From assembly GCA_017794945.1 (NCBI GenBank), contig CP051239.1, forward strand, positions 2,408,692 to 2,472,691: a stretch of DNA of 64,000 nucleotides, read 5' to 3'. Numbering within the stretch: position 1 is the stretch's first letter; each line of letters starts with the position of its first letter. The notes beneath the pieces are model-generated. The model ran no database searches. It had not been told where the DNA came from and saw only the letters and a program-made list of their open reading frames with translations. Made by a program: the position numbers and the translations under genes. Positions 27,409 to 36,881 of the stretch are shown piece after piece. This DNA comes from Alcanivorax sp. (GTDB lineage Bacteria > Pseudomonadota > Gammaproteobacteria > Pseudomonadales > Alcanivoracaceae).

Positions 27409-28170
27409 CTAGCGGAGGCCGCCGTCGGTTTCGATCACGCGGCCGGTGAAGTAGTCGTTCTCGAAGATGAACCGCACCGAGCGGGCGATGTGTTCCGGCT
27501 CGCCGAGCCGCTTGAGCGGTACCGCGCTCACCAGCCGGTCGCGGGCCTCGGGCTTCATGGCGGCGATCATGTCGGTGTTGATGGTGCCGGGTGCCACCAC
27601 GCCGGTGCGGATATTATAGCGTGCCAGTTCCCGCGCCCAGGCTTCGGCCATGGCCACCACGCCGGCTTTGGCGGCGGCGTAGTTGGTTTGTCCGAAGCTG
27701 CCCTGGCGCGCCAGCGAGGAGATATTGACGATCACGCCTTCCTCGGCGCCGGTTTCCAGCATGCAACGGGCCGCCTCGCGACCGCACAGGAACACCCCGG
27801 TCAGATTGACGTCGATCACCGCCTGCCACTGCTGCAGGCTCATGGACGATTGCAGCGCGCCGTCCTTGAACTTCACCAACAGGCCGTCGCGGGTGATGCC
27901 GGCGTTGTTCACCAGACCGTGCAGGGCGCCGAAATCCGCCACGACGCCGTCGAACAGGGCGGTGACCTCTTCTTCCTTGGCGACATTGACCCGGTAGCTC
28001 TTCGCCTCGCCGCCGGCCTGCTCGCAGCGGGCCACGGTGTCGCGCAGGTCGTCCTCGTTGAGATCCACGCAGGCGATGCGGGCGCCACGGCCCGCCAGGC
28101 TCTCGGCGATGCCGCGTCCCAGGCCCCGACCGGCGCCGGTCACCACCACTACTTTGTCTTTCAAATCCAT
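27409..28170 (-). CDS. FabG-like 3-oxoacyl-ACP reductase / SDR oxidoreductase
   Basis: A 253-aa classical short-chain dehydrogenase. The cofactor loop is VTGAGRGLGRGIA (10-22), NNAG lies at 88-91, and the catalytic set is Ser151/Ser152 in NISSLARQG, Tyr164 and Lys168 in NYAAAKAGV. The C-terminus EPEHIARSVRFIFENDYFTG is typical of FabG-annotated enzymes. It stands outside a fatty-acid operon, so beta-ketoacyl-ACP is the best guess but acetoacetyl-CoA or another ketone is possible. The start at 28170 has a GAGGAG site; the frame is open further upstream but without family sequence. Confidence 0.85.
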   Translation of the reverse strand: MDLKDKVVVVTGAGRGLGRGIAESLAGRGARIACVDLNEDDLRDTVARCEQAGGEAKSYRVNVAKEEEVTALFDGVVADFGALHGLVNNAGITRDGLLVKFKDGALQSSMSLQQWQAVIDVNLTGVFLCGREAARCMLETGAEEGVIVNISSLARQGSFGQTNYAAAKAGVVAMAEAWARELARYNIRTGVVAPGTINTDMIAAMKPEARDRLVSAVPLKRLGEPEHIARSVRFIFENDYFTGRVIETDGGLR

Positions 28171-28263
28171 GCGTCGCTCCTCGTCAGATCGGATCAAAGG
28201 CCGGAGTATGCCCAGGGTCGGGCGGCGGGCCAATGACCGAAAAAATAGCCTGGGGTCACAAGC

Positions 28264-28289
28264 TGTGGGGGAGCAGGCTCGCCCCCACA
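28264..28289. repeat. REP-like palindrome, family A
   Basis: TGTGGGGGAGCAGGCTCGCC followed by CCCACA, a perfect inverted repeat with a four-base centre, located between the fabG-like gene and the groES promoter. Confidence 0.75.
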
Positions 28290-28380
28290 ATGGCCGACCT
28301 TGCCTGTCGCCGCTTGAAAGCGGGCGTATCGCCCCCACCTCGCGGGGCACGGCGACGAAACAGATTTCGTCGACCACCTA

Positions 28381-28408
28381 TTGACTGCCGTGAAGCGGTA
28401 ACTATGAT
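28381..28408 (+). promoter_or_regulatory. sigma-70-type promoter of groESL
   Basis: TTGACT (28381-28386), 16-base spacer, TATGAT (28403-28408). The -10 ends where the CIRCE operator begins, so repressor binding would cover the start of transcription. Confidence 0.85.
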
Positions 28409-28434
28409 TAGCACTCGACTCGTTAGAGTGCTAA
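28408..28434. promoter_or_regulatory. CIRCE operator (HrcA site)
   Basis: TTAGCACTC-N9-GAGTGCTAA, a perfect match to the CIRCE consensus, placed directly after the groESL promoter. HrcA repression with heat-shock release is therefore expected. hrcA itself is not in the window. Confidence 0.95.
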
Positions 28435-28492
28435 TTCCGGTTTGCGGGGCCTGGCCCCGGTGACCTCAGAGCCAACTTGGAGAATGGAGACC

Positions 28493-28783
28493 ATGAAAAT
28501 TCGTCCTTTGCATGATCGCGTGCTGGTGCGCCGCGAGGAGGAAGAGACCAAAACCGCCGGTGGCATCGTGCTGCCCGGTTCCGCCGCCGAGAAGCCGTCC
28601 CGTGGCGAAGTGATCGCCGTGGGCAATGGCAAGATCCAGGAGAACGGCGACGTTCGCGCCCTGGACGTTAAGGCCGGCGACAAGGTGATTTTCGGTCAGT
28701 ACTCCGGCAACACCGTGAAAGTCGACGGTGAAGAGCTTCTGATCATGAGCGAAGCCGAGATTCTTGCCGTCATCGAAGGTTGA
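28493..28783 (+). CDS. groES: co-chaperonin GroES
   Basis: The 96-aa lid subunit of the GroEL chaperonin. It starts [20 protein letters not shown] and has the mobile loop [11 protein letters not shown] (about residues 22-32) that contacts GroEL. The core [20 protein letters not shown] is conserved. The ATG at 28493 is 59 bases after the CIRCE operator; an in-frame upstream GTG-type extension is not supported. groEL follows after 76 bases in the same operon. Confidence 0.98.
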   Translation: MKIRPLHDRVLVRREEEETKTAGGIVLPGSAAEKPSRGEVIAVGNGKIQENGDVRALDVKAGDKVIFGQYSGNTVKVDGEELLIMSEAEILAVIEG

Positions 28784-28856
28784 GAGCCGAAGGTCGAGAA
28801 TTAACAGGGAATACAGGCTCCGGGTTCCGGTGCCGAGAATACTGCAGAGGTATTGA

Positions 28857-30506
<1,650 letters not shown>

Positions 30507-30530
30507 ATCAGCCGGTCCCACGACCTCCCA

Positions 30531-30566
30531 AAAGCCCCGGCGGGTTCTCCCGCCGGGGCTTTTTTA
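30531..30566 (+). terminator. intrinsic terminator of groESL
   Basis: AAAGCCCCGGCGGG-TTCT-CCCGCCGGGGCTTTTTTA: an 11- to 13-bp GC-rich stem followed by a T run, 25 bases after groEL. Confidence 0.93.
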
Positions 30567-30582
30567 TGGGTATCCTGCACTG

Positions 30583-31200
30583 ATGCAAACCCGCGACCCG
30601 AAATTACTGGCCCACGCTCTGGTGTTCATCGCCGTCGTCCTGGTGCTGGGCCTGGCCCACCAGTGGGTGAACCCCTGGCTGCGCTACGACCGGGCCGCCG
30701 TGGCCGGCGGCGAGGTCTGGCGCCTGGCCACCGCCCATCTGGTGCACCTGAATCTCTGGCATGCGCTGCTCAACCTGGGCGGCCTGGCGCTGATTCTGTT
30801 CTTTTTCCGCGACCTGCTGGACCGGCGGCGGTTCTGGCTGTGGTTCGCGGTGAGCGCGCCGCTGGTGGGGGCGGTGTTCTTCGTGCTGGATCGGGATCTG
30901 GGCTGGTACGTGGGGCTGTCGGGGCTGCTGCAGGGGCTGCTGGTGCTCTGTCTGGTGATCGGCTGGCGCGGCAATCCGGTGCTGCACAGCCTGGTGCTGG
31001 CGGTGGTGGCCGGACGTCTGGTGTGGGAGCAGCTGCCCGGCTACGACGTGGACTATCTGCGTGCCTGGATCAACGGGCGCGTGTACGTTAACGCCCATCT
31101 CTACGGGGCGCTCAGCGGCGCGCTGCTGGCGGCGGCTCTACTGGTGGCCGGTCGCCGCCGGCGCGGCACGGCCCTCGGACGGCGCTCGGACATTTGCTAA
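30583..31200 (+). CDS. rrtA: rhombosortase (rhomboid-family protease)
   Basis: A 205-aa inner-membrane rhomboid-like serine protease. The sequence follows the rhombosortase pattern: WLRYDRAAVAGGEVWRLAT, then AHLVHLNLWHALLNLGGLAL. The nucleophile is Ser113 in GLSGLLQG and the catalytic His172 is in AHLYGALSG. Rhombosortases process secreted proteins with a GlyGly-CTERM tail. About six hydrophobic helices are visible. No GlyGly-CTERM protein is encoded in this window, so targets must lie elsewhere. It follows the groESL terminator and precedes the HolD-like gene by 31 bases. Confidence 0.85.
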   Translation: MQTRDPKLLAHALVFIAVVLVLGLAHQWVNPWLRYDRAAVAGGEVWRLATAHLVHLNLWHALLNLGGLALILFFFRDLLDRRRFWLWFAVSAPLVGAVFFVLDRDLGWYVGLSGLLQGLLVLCLVIGWRGNPVLHSLVLAVVAGRLVWEQLPGYDVDYLRAWINGRVYVNAHLYGALSGALLAAALLVAGRRRRGTALGRRSDIC

Positions 31201-31231
31201 GCTGTACGGCCGGTCGCACAGGAACCTCACC

Positions 31232-32029
31232 ATGAATGAAGCGCAGCGTCAGAGTTATCTCCGCGCCCTGGGTTTGACGCCCTGGGTGGCGCGCACGACG
31301 CTGCCCGGCGCGGCGCCGTCCGAGCCGCTGGACTGGGCCGCCGAGACCGACGCCGGAGAAAATCTGGCGGCGGCCCCGGTGGAAGCCACGCCGGTGCGAA
31401 CCGCGCCGGGTGTCGGCGACGCCGAGCAGCCCGCCAGGGAGTCCGTAGCGGCCGGTGCCGCGGCGGCGGACACCTCCGCCGAGGCACCGGTAAGCCGGGC
31501 CCCGGCGCCCCGTGACAGCGTCGCCGAGACGCCGACCCGGGCGCCCGCCCCGGACAACGCGGCGGGCCTGACCTTCACCCTGGAGGCGCACCTGGCCGGC
31601 GACACCTGGGTGGTGTTCCAGCAGGAAGACCCCCAGGCGCCGGAGCTGGGCCGCTACACCGGTGCCCTGGCCGCGTCCCTGCTGGCGGTGTTCGGCGCCG
31701 CCCCGGACCGCCCGCGCCGCTTCTATTGCCCGCTCACCAAGCAGCCCATGAATGCCGGCGAGGCCGCCCAGGCGCTCACCGCCTTCTTCGCCGGGCTGAG
31801 TCGGCGGCACGGCGGTCGCCGGGCGCTGCTCTGCGTGGACGAGACCCTGGCCAGGTCGGTGCTGGGCGGTGACCGCTTCGAGACCGTGACGCTGGGCGAG
31901 ATGCCGGCGCTGGCGGTGGACAGCCTGCAGGAAATGCTCGACCGGCCGGCGCTGGCCAAGAAGCGCAGCTGGCAGGCGATGGTGGCGCACGGCTTCGTGG
32001 CGCACGGTTTCGCCGGGTCGCGTGGATGA
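31232..32029 (+). CDS. HolD-like protein (putative DNA polymerase III psi subunit)
   Basis: A 265-aa protein whose ends resemble HolD. The N-terminus YLRALGLTPWVART matches the chi-binding LQQLGITQW region of psi. The C-terminal part has MPALAVDSLQEMLDRPALAKKRSWQAM, similar to the end of E. coli psi. A low-complexity Ala/Pro-rich linker (about residues 45-110) separates them and makes it almost twice as long as E. coli HolD. The position immediately before rimI, with ATGA start/stop overlap, is the same as holD-rimI in E. coli, which strengthens the call. Psi would connect the clamp loader to chi and SSB. The assignment is my inference; the protein is often left hypothetical. Confidence 0.5.
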   Translation: MNEAQRQSYLRALGLTPWVARTTLPGAAPSEPLDWAAETDAGENLAAAPVEATPVRTAPGVGDAEQPARESVAAGAAAADTSAEAPVSRAPAPRDSVAETPTRAPAPDNAAGLTFTLEAHLAGDTWVVFQQEDPQAPELGRYTGALAASLLAVFGAAPDRPRRFYCPLTKQPMNAGEAAQALTAFFAGLSRRHGGRRALLCVDETLARSVLGGDRFETVTLGEMPALAVDSLQEMLDRPALAKKRSWQAMVAHGFVAHGFAGSRG

Positions 32030-32496
32030 CGGTGGGGCCGGACGGCGCCCGCATGCGGGCCATGACCAGCGCGGACCTGCCGGCGGTGCTGGCGATCGAA
32101 ACCGCCAGCCAGCCCACCCCGTGGAGCGAAGGCAATTTCCGCGACTGTCTGCGGGGGGCGTACCGTTGCCGGGTGGCCGCCGTGGACGGCGAGCCGGTGG
32201 GCTTCATGATTCTTTCCAGCGTGCTCGATGAGCGGCATCTGCTTAACGTGGCGGTGGACCCGACGCGTCAGCGTCGCGGCCTGGCGCTATGGATGCTGGC
32301 GGACGAGCTCGACCAGGCGCGCGCGGCCTCCATGTCGGTGATGTATCTCGAGGTGCGCGCCGGCAACGACGGTGCCCAGAGCCTCTACCGGCGCCTCGGT
32401 TTCGTGGAGAACGGCCGCCGCAAGGGCTACTACCGGGCCGGCACCGGCCGCGAGGACGCGGTGCTGATGATGCTGGAGCTGCTTGGGCACAAGTAA
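32026..32496 (+). CDS. rimI: ribosomal protein S18 alanine N-acetyltransferase
   Basis: A 156-aa GNAT acetyltransferase. It has PWSEGNFRDCL near residue 32, typical of RimI, the acetyl-CoA loop VDPTRQRRGLALWML near 78, and LEVRAGNDGAQSLYRRLGF with the RimI-type LEVR and the YxxLGF ending. It acetylates the N-terminus of ribosomal protein S18. The start at 32026 overlaps the stop of the HolD-like gene (ATGA); a later in-frame Met ten residues on is an alternative. A REP element follows the stop. Confidence 0.92.
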   Translation: MTVGPDGARMRAMTSADLPAVLAIETASQPTPWSEGNFRDCLRGAYRCRVAAVDGEPVGFMILSSVLDERHLLNVAVDPTRQRRGLALWMLADELDQARAASMSVMYLEVRAGNDGAQSLYRRLGFVENGRRKGYYRAGTGREDAVLMMLELLGHK

Positions 32497-32516
32497 AACA
32501 GGCGAGAAGCGGGCCT

Positions 32517-32544
32517 TGTGGGAGCGGGCAAGGCCCGCTCCCAC
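32517..32544. repeat. REP-like palindrome, family A
   Basis: TGTGGGAGCGGGCAAGGCCC followed by GCTCCCACG, between the convergent rimI and lipoprotein genes; likely a bidirectional transcript-end hairpin. Confidence 0.8.
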
Positions 32545-32550
32545 GAAGTG

Positions 32551-32991
32551 CTACGAATCCGGGCCGGTTGGGGCGTCTGGTTGGGCTACGCGCCAGCCGT
32601 CCTCCGTGCGTTCCAGCATCAGCCGGCGTTCCTGTTCGAAGGTGTCGCCTTCGGCGAAGTTGCCGAATTCCACCCGTACCGCCGCCAGGGCCATGACCAT
32701 GGCGAAGCGGTCCATGGCGTCCCGCTCCTCGTCGCGCTTCACCGCCTTGCTGTACTCGGACAGATCCCGCTGCGCTTCCATGGTGTAGCGCACGTCCAGG
32801 GCGACGTGGTCGTCGTCTTCCGGGTAGCGGCCGGCGGTTTCCACCTCGGTGACGCGAAACAGCTCATCAAGATGGGCCTGCTTGAGTTCCTGGTTGAGGG
32901 CGTCGCGGATCACAGCGTCGTCGGGGGTGTCGCTGCAAGCCGCCAGCAGGGCGATAAGCAACAGGGCGGGGGCCAGATAAAAGGCGCGCAT
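32551..32991 (-). CDS. small uncharacterised lipoprotein
   Basis: A 146-aa protein with a short signal peptide and lipobox LLAAC, so Cys19 should be lipidated. The mature part is acidic and helical (DALNQELKQAHLDELFRV, RDLSEYSKAVKRDEERDAMD) and ends in a Trp-containing segment TEDGWRVAQPD. I do not recognise a family. The ATG at 32991 gives a normal lipoprotein N-terminus; the 21 upstream in-frame codons do not. It ends next to a REP hairpin and is the first minus-strand gene before the flagellar cluster. Confidence 0.7.
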   Translation of the reverse strand: MRAFYLAPALLLIALLAACSDTPDDAVIRDALNQELKQAHLDELFRVTEVETAGRYPEDDDHVALDVRYTMEAQRDLSEYSKAVKRDEERDAMDRFAMVMALAAVRVEFGNFAEGDTFEQERRLMLERTEDGWRVAQPDAPTGPDS

Positions 32992-33065
32992 GGGATCATC
33001 CTTGTTCTTGATTGTCAGTATGTTGATCGCATTCCGTGCGACGAACTCTAACACGACCGCGACGC

Positions 33066-34328
33066 TTAGTCCTGATACCCCATGGCCTGCTGTACCTGGC
33101 GGGCCCAGGCGGTGCTGTGGCGATAGGCTACTTCGTAGTAAGCGCGCTCGCCGAGCAGCGAGAGCGCGTCGAAACGCCCGGCCTCGTAGGCTTCCACTTC
33201 GGTAAGTACCGCGCCCAGCGGGCCGCGCCGCTCCAGCAGCGCGCTTTTTACGTCCTGACTGAGCGGCACCTGCTCCATCAGTTCAGGCATGGCGATGTCC
33301 ATCAGGGCATCCAGTTGGGAAAGCAGCCCGACGATAAAATGATTCACCGAGGTGCTTCGCTGGCTGTCTTGCTGGTCGCCGAGCTCGGCGAGCACTTCGC
33401 ACATCCGCCCACGTATCAGCATGCCTCGGGTGAGCGCCTCCGGCTTGTGCATCTCGCCATCGATCAGGAACAGGTTGGCCCAGCGTTTGATTTCCTCCAG
33501 GCCGAGCAGGGCGATGGCGTCGGACAGGGAATTCACTTCCCGGCGCAGGCCCATGGCGGCGGAGTTGACGGTTTTAAGCAGACGGTAGGTAAGGCCGGCG
33601 TCCTTGATGGCGATTTCTTCCAGCCGCGTCGGCGAGGCGTCCGGGCTGTGCAGTTCGGTGAGCAGTTGCAGCAGCAGCAGCTTGTTGCCGGCGATCTTCT
33701 TGCCTTTCACCGGTGACGGCGTGCTCAGGAAATCGCCCTGGTAATAGTCGAAGCCCAGCTCCATGCATTGCTGGAACCGGGTGCGGTCGGCGATCTGGTC
33801 GGCGAGCAGTTCAACGCCGTGGCCGCGCAGTTTTTCCGAGGTGCGCCGCAGGCTGTCGGCGTCGCCGTCGCGGACGTCGATCTTGACGATGTGGACAATA
33901 TCCAGCAGCACGTCCAGTTCGTCGTCGCCCGGGTCATAGCCGTCCATGGCCAGTCGGTAGCCGCGCCGCGCCAGCGCCTTGAGGCGGTCCACCAGCTCCG
34001 AGGTGAGCATCAGGTTCCGGGGAATTTCCAGAATGTACTGCTTCTTCGGCAGGTTAGGCAGCTCCGGCGCCATCAGCACTTCGTGGGTGACTTTCAGGAA
34101 GCTGGGTACCGAGCGGGTCTTGCCGCCCTGGAAGACGTGGGTGTAGGTGCCCAGGATCACGGTATTGGTGGCTTCGATGTCGGACAGCGACGCGCCCTCG
34201 GCGGGCTTTTCGCCGTGCAACAGCAACTGGAACGCGGCCACGTCCTGGTTGCGGGTGTATACCGGCCGGCAGGCCAGTATCACGTCGAGCTTGTCTTCCG
34301 CCTCGATGGCGTCCCGTGCTCTGGTCAC
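33066..34328 (-). CDS. EAL-like/HDOD signalling protein
   Basis: A 420-aa cytosolic regulator with an N-terminal EAL-related domain and a C-terminal HDOD domain. The first motif reads QLLLHG instead of E-A-L-x-R, and other catalytic residues are not evident (PKKQYILEIPRNLM, YRLAMDGYDPGDDELD). It is therefore probably not an active c-di-GMP phosphodiesterase. The HDOD part contains GNKLLLLQLLTEL, AIKDAGLTYRLLKTVNSAAM and LSDAIALLGLEEIKRWANL. The start is a GTG at 34328 preceded by AAGGGGGA. It lies 27 bases downstream of flgN, so a motility-related signalling role is likely but not demonstrated. Confidence 0.8.
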   Translation of the reverse strand: MTRARDAIEAEDKLDVILACRPVYTRNQDVAAFQLLLHGEKPAEGASLSDIEATNTVILGTYTHVFQGGKTRSVPSFLKVTHEVLMAPELPNLPKKQYILEIPRNLMLTSELVDRLKALARRGYRLAMDGYDPGDDELDVLLDIVHIVKIDVRDGDADSLRRTSEKLRGHGVELLADQIADRTRFQQCMELGFDYYQGDFLSTPSPVKGKKIAGNKLLLLQLLTELHSPDASPTRLEEIAIKDAGLTYRLLKTVNSAAMGLRREVNSLSDAIALLGLEEIKRWANLFLIDGEMHKPEALTRGMLIRGRMCEVLAELGDQQDSQRSTSVNHFIVGLLSQLDALMDIAMPELMEQVPLSQDVKSALLERRGPLGAVLTEVEAYEAGRFDALSLLGERAYYEVAYRHSTAWARQVQQAMGYQD

Positions 34329-34355
34329 TCTTGGGGGTCCCCCTTTGCTAGCGTC

Positions 34356-34805
34356 TCAGACGCGGCTGCTCACATGGCCGCCGGCGGCACGGGCCTGGCC
34401 GTCGGGCCCGTACAGGCCCTTGCCGGCGGCTTCCTCGATAAAGTTGAGCATTCGCTGGTTGTGCTCCAGACGAATGCCGATCAGCACGCCGTTGGTGCGG
34501 TTCAGACGCGCGGCCTGGTCAGCGCGTTCACGGATCGACGCCCACAGATCGGCGCAGCCGGCATCGGACGCGGCCAGGGCGTCGCCGGCGCGGTCGTCAT
34601 CGTAGCCGAGCCGCCGCTGTACCTGACGGCGCTGGGTCTCGAAGCGCTCCAGGGCCTGGAATTGCGCCTGCTTCGCCTGCGCCACCCGGGCCAGGCCGTC
34701 ACCGTCCACGCCGCCGTCACCCAGCAACCGGCGCTCCTCGTCGAGAAGGTCGATCAGGGCGTCCAGGCGCGACCGGTGGCGCTCCAGGTGCTCCGCCAGG
34801 CTCAT
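34356..34805 (-). CDS. flgN: flagellar export chaperone FlgN
   Basis: A 149-aa cytosolic helical chaperone that escorts the hook-filament junction proteins FlgK and FlgL to the export gate. Helical heptads such as LAEHLERHRSRLDALIDLLD and LARVAQAKQAQFQALERFE dominate. The C-terminal half has LNRTNGVLIGIRLEHNQRMLNF, the conserved FlgN region. The ATG overlaps the flgM stop (ATGA). The assignment rests on the FlgN-like end plus position beside flgM. Confidence 0.88.
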   Translation of the reverse strand: MSLAEHLERHRSRLDALIDLLDEERRLLGDGGVDGDGLARVAQAKQAQFQALERFETQRRQVQRRLGYDDDRAGDALAASDAGCADLWASIRERADQAARLNRTNGVLIGIRLEHNQRMLNFIEEAAGKGLYGPDGQARAAGGHVSSRV

Positions 34806-35089
34806 TGCGAATCCGCGTCCAGCAGGTCGCGGACGCTTTCGATCAGGCCGTCGGCGATCTTGTCGGCGCGAATTTCCAGGCGTCCTTCGGAGATCGCCTG
34901 GCGGATCTCGTCGACCCGCGCGGTGTTAATGTCCTGGCCGCTATCGGCGGCGGGCTGGCGCAGATGGGCCACCTCGCCGGCGGTCGCATTGCCGCTTTGC
35001 TTGGGCGCCTCGGTGGAAACCTTGTCGCCGCCTTTGCCCTGATTCACCGTGCCCGGTTGGGTCAGGGGGGTAATGTTGTCAATCTTCAA
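34802..35089 (-). CDS. flgM: anti-sigma-28 factor FlgM
   Basis: A 95-aa anti-sigma factor that holds FliA until the hook is complete and FlgM is exported. It begins M-K-I-D-N-I and has a disordered N-terminal half. The sigma-binding C-terminal helices are VDEIRQAISEGRLEIRADKI and ADGLIESVRDLL. The start codon is TTG at 35089, 6 bases after GGAGGG. A well-formed sigma-28 promoter lies 30 bases upstream (35120-35146), giving the expected feedback. It is coupled to flgN by an ATGA overlap. Confidence 0.92.
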   Translation of the reverse strand: MKIDNITPLTQPGTVNQGKGGDKVSTEAPKQSGNATAGEVAHLRQPAADSGQDINTARVDEIRQAISEGRLEIRADKIADGLIESVRDLLDADSQ

Positions 35090-35119
35090 GGGAAGCCCTC
35101 CGTCACGCGTTCATCCCGG

Positions 35120-35146
35120 TTATCGGCAGCGCCGGGAAAACCTTTA
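35120..35146 (-). promoter_or_regulatory. sigma-28 promoter of flgMN
   Basis: On the minus strand: TAAAGGTT-N11-GCCGATAA, an almost perfect FliA consensus with correct spacing, between flgA and flgM. Confidence 0.9.
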
Positions 35147-35150
35147 GTCT

Positions 35151-35870
35151 TTAAAACACCACCCGGGCGCGGCCGGGACCGGTGACCCGCGCGGTCACCA
35201 CTTCCCGGTTGGAAAGGCGCACCCGCACCTGGCCACCCAGGGCGCCGTCATCCAGGGCGCGCCCTTCGCGGCTGATGCGGAAGCCCTCGCCGCCGGCCAC
35301 CAGAGTGACCGCCTGGCGGCGCGCCACCAGGGCCGGCTTACGCAATTGATGGCTCTGTATCACGGTGCCGGCGGACAGCGGCCGGGCGGCCTCCTGGCCG
35401 AGGATACGATCCCGGTCCAGTACCGCGTTGGCGGGCAGGCGGCTCAGGTCGCCCCGTTCGGCGCTGAGCATCCCGGCCCGGATCGGCGTGCCCGCCGGCA
35501 GTTCGCCGGCACTGACCCAGTACCGCCCGGTGACGGTCACCCGCGCCTGCATATAGCGCACGCGGCGCTGTTGCTCGCCGCAGCGCACGCCCACGGAAAC
35601 CCGCCCCCAGGGCTTCTGGCCGTGGCCCGGCAGGAACACTTCCGGGGCCACGCACGGCGGCAGGTGGGCGCTCGGTGTACGAACCTCCACGGCGACGCTG
35701 TCACCCAGCCCGTCGGCCCGCTCCAACAGAAACGCGCGCACCGCGCCGACCGCCGCGGGCTCGGTCGGGGCCGCCGTCGGCTGGCCGGTGGCGGCCAGGG
35801 CCGGCGCCATGGCGAACACCGCCAGCGATACGGCGATCCGTGCAATGTGATGGAACAGGGGGCCTGGCAT
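35151..35870 (-). CDS. flgA: flagellar basal-body P-ring formation protein FlgA
   Basis: A 239-aa periplasmic chaperone for P-ring (FlgI) assembly. The signal peptide is about residues 1-26 (LAVFAMAPALAATG). The SAF-type domain includes GELPAGTPIRAGMLSAE and AARPLSAGTVIQSHQLRKP, and the C-terminus has GRALDDGALGGQVRVRLSN, all typical of FlgA. It is divergent from the flgB operon and just upstream of flgM. Normal length. Confidence 0.94.
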   Translation of the reverse strand: MPGPLFHHIARIAVSLAVFAMAPALAATGQPTAAPTEPAAVGAVRAFLLERADGLGDSVAVEVRTPSAHLPPCVAPEVFLPGHGQKPWGRVSVGVRCGEQQRRVRYMQARVTVTGRYWVSAGELPAGTPIRAGMLSAERGDLSRLPANAVLDRDRILGQEAARPLSAGTVIQSHQLRKPALVARRQAVTLVAGGEGFRISREGRALDDGALGGQVRVRLSNREVVTARVTGPGRARVVF

Positions 35871-36036
35871 AGCGCGCCTCGGGGTAACGGGTTTTTCCAG
35901 TCAGGGCCTTATTCTAGGCAACCGGCCGCCTGGTGAATAAACGAATTGGAATCAAAATGGTGGCCTGTTTGTGCCTTTGACCTGACCGCGCCGGTATTAG
36001 TCTCCACTCTGACCTACAAGCCATTGGAGCTTCGGC

Positions 36037-36450
36037 ATGATCGACCGACTGGCCGCCGCCCTGCAATTCGACCAGGAAGCACTGAACCTGCGCCACCAGC
36101 GTCAGCAGGTTTTGGCCAACAACATCGCCAACGCGGACACACCCAACTTCAAGGCGCGGGATTTTGATTTCGCCAGCGAATTGTCCCGCGCCATGGACAG
36201 CGGCCGGCCGGCCGGTGGCGGGCTGTCGTTGTCCACCACCTCCGCCGGGCACATCGCCGGCGGCAGTGGCTCGGCGCCGGTGGGCGACCTGCTTTACCGG
36301 GTGCCGGACCAGCCCAGCCTGGATGGCAACACCGTGAACATGGACGTGGAGCGCACCCGCTTCGCGGATAACTCGGTGCGTTATCAGGCGGCGCTGACCA
36401 TGCTCAATGGTCGCATCCAGGGTCTCAAGTCCGCCATGCAGCCTGAATAG
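36037..36450 (+). CDS. flgB: flagellar proximal rod protein FlgB
   Basis: A 137-aa rod subunit exported by the flagellar type III system. It carries the axial-protein N-terminal signature RQQVLANNIANADTPNFKAR (residues about 27-46) and the C-terminal helix DNSVRYQAALTMLNGRIQGL. First gene of the flgBCDEFGHIJ operon. I see no convincing sigma-54 or sigma-28 promoter in 35871-36036. Confidence 0.97.
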   Translation: MIDRLAAALQFDQEALNLRHQRQQVLANNIANADTPNFKARDFDFASELSRAMDSGRPAGGGLSLSTTSAGHIAGGSGSAPVGDLLYRVPDQPSLDGNTVNMDVERTRFADNSVRYQAALTMLNGRIQGLKSAMQPE

Positions 36451-36473
36451 CCGTCTGAATAGGAACCCAAGCC

Positions 36474-36881
36474 ATGTCCATGTTTTCGATTTTTGAGATT
36501 TCCGGTTCGGCGATGACCGCCCAGGCGCAGCGCATGAACGTCACCGCCAGCAATATGGCCAACGCCGACAGTGTCGCCGGGCCCAACGGCGAGGCGTACC
36601 GCGCCAAGCAGGTGATGTTCGAGGCACGCGGCCAGAACGGCACCGGCGTGGGCGGCGTGGCGGTGCGCGAAGTGATCGAGGACCCATCGCCCCTGCGCCG
36701 TGAGTTCCGCCCCGACCACCCGCTCGCCGACGACCAGGGCTATGTGTCCATGCCCAACGTGGAGCCGGTCAATGAAATGGTCAACATGATCTCCGCGTCA
36801 CGCTCCTACCAGGCCAACGTGGAAGTGCTGAACACCAGCAAGCAACTGATGATGAAGACCCTGACGCTGGGAGAAAACTGA
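36474..36881 (+). CDS. flgC: flagellar proximal rod protein FlgC
   Basis: A 135-aa rod subunit beginning [20 protein letters not shown] with the axial motif [18 protein letters not shown]. The C-terminal [20 protein letters not shown] is the FlgC/FlgG-type helix. It starts 23 bases after flgB and shares its last base region with the flgD start. Confidence 0.97.
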   Translation: MSMFSIFEISGSAMTAQAQRMNVTASNMANADSVAGPNGEAYRAKQVMFEARGQNGTGVGGVAVREVIEDPSPLRREFRPDHPLADDQGYVSMPNVEPVNEMVNMISASRSYQANVEVLNTSKQLMMKTLTLGEN

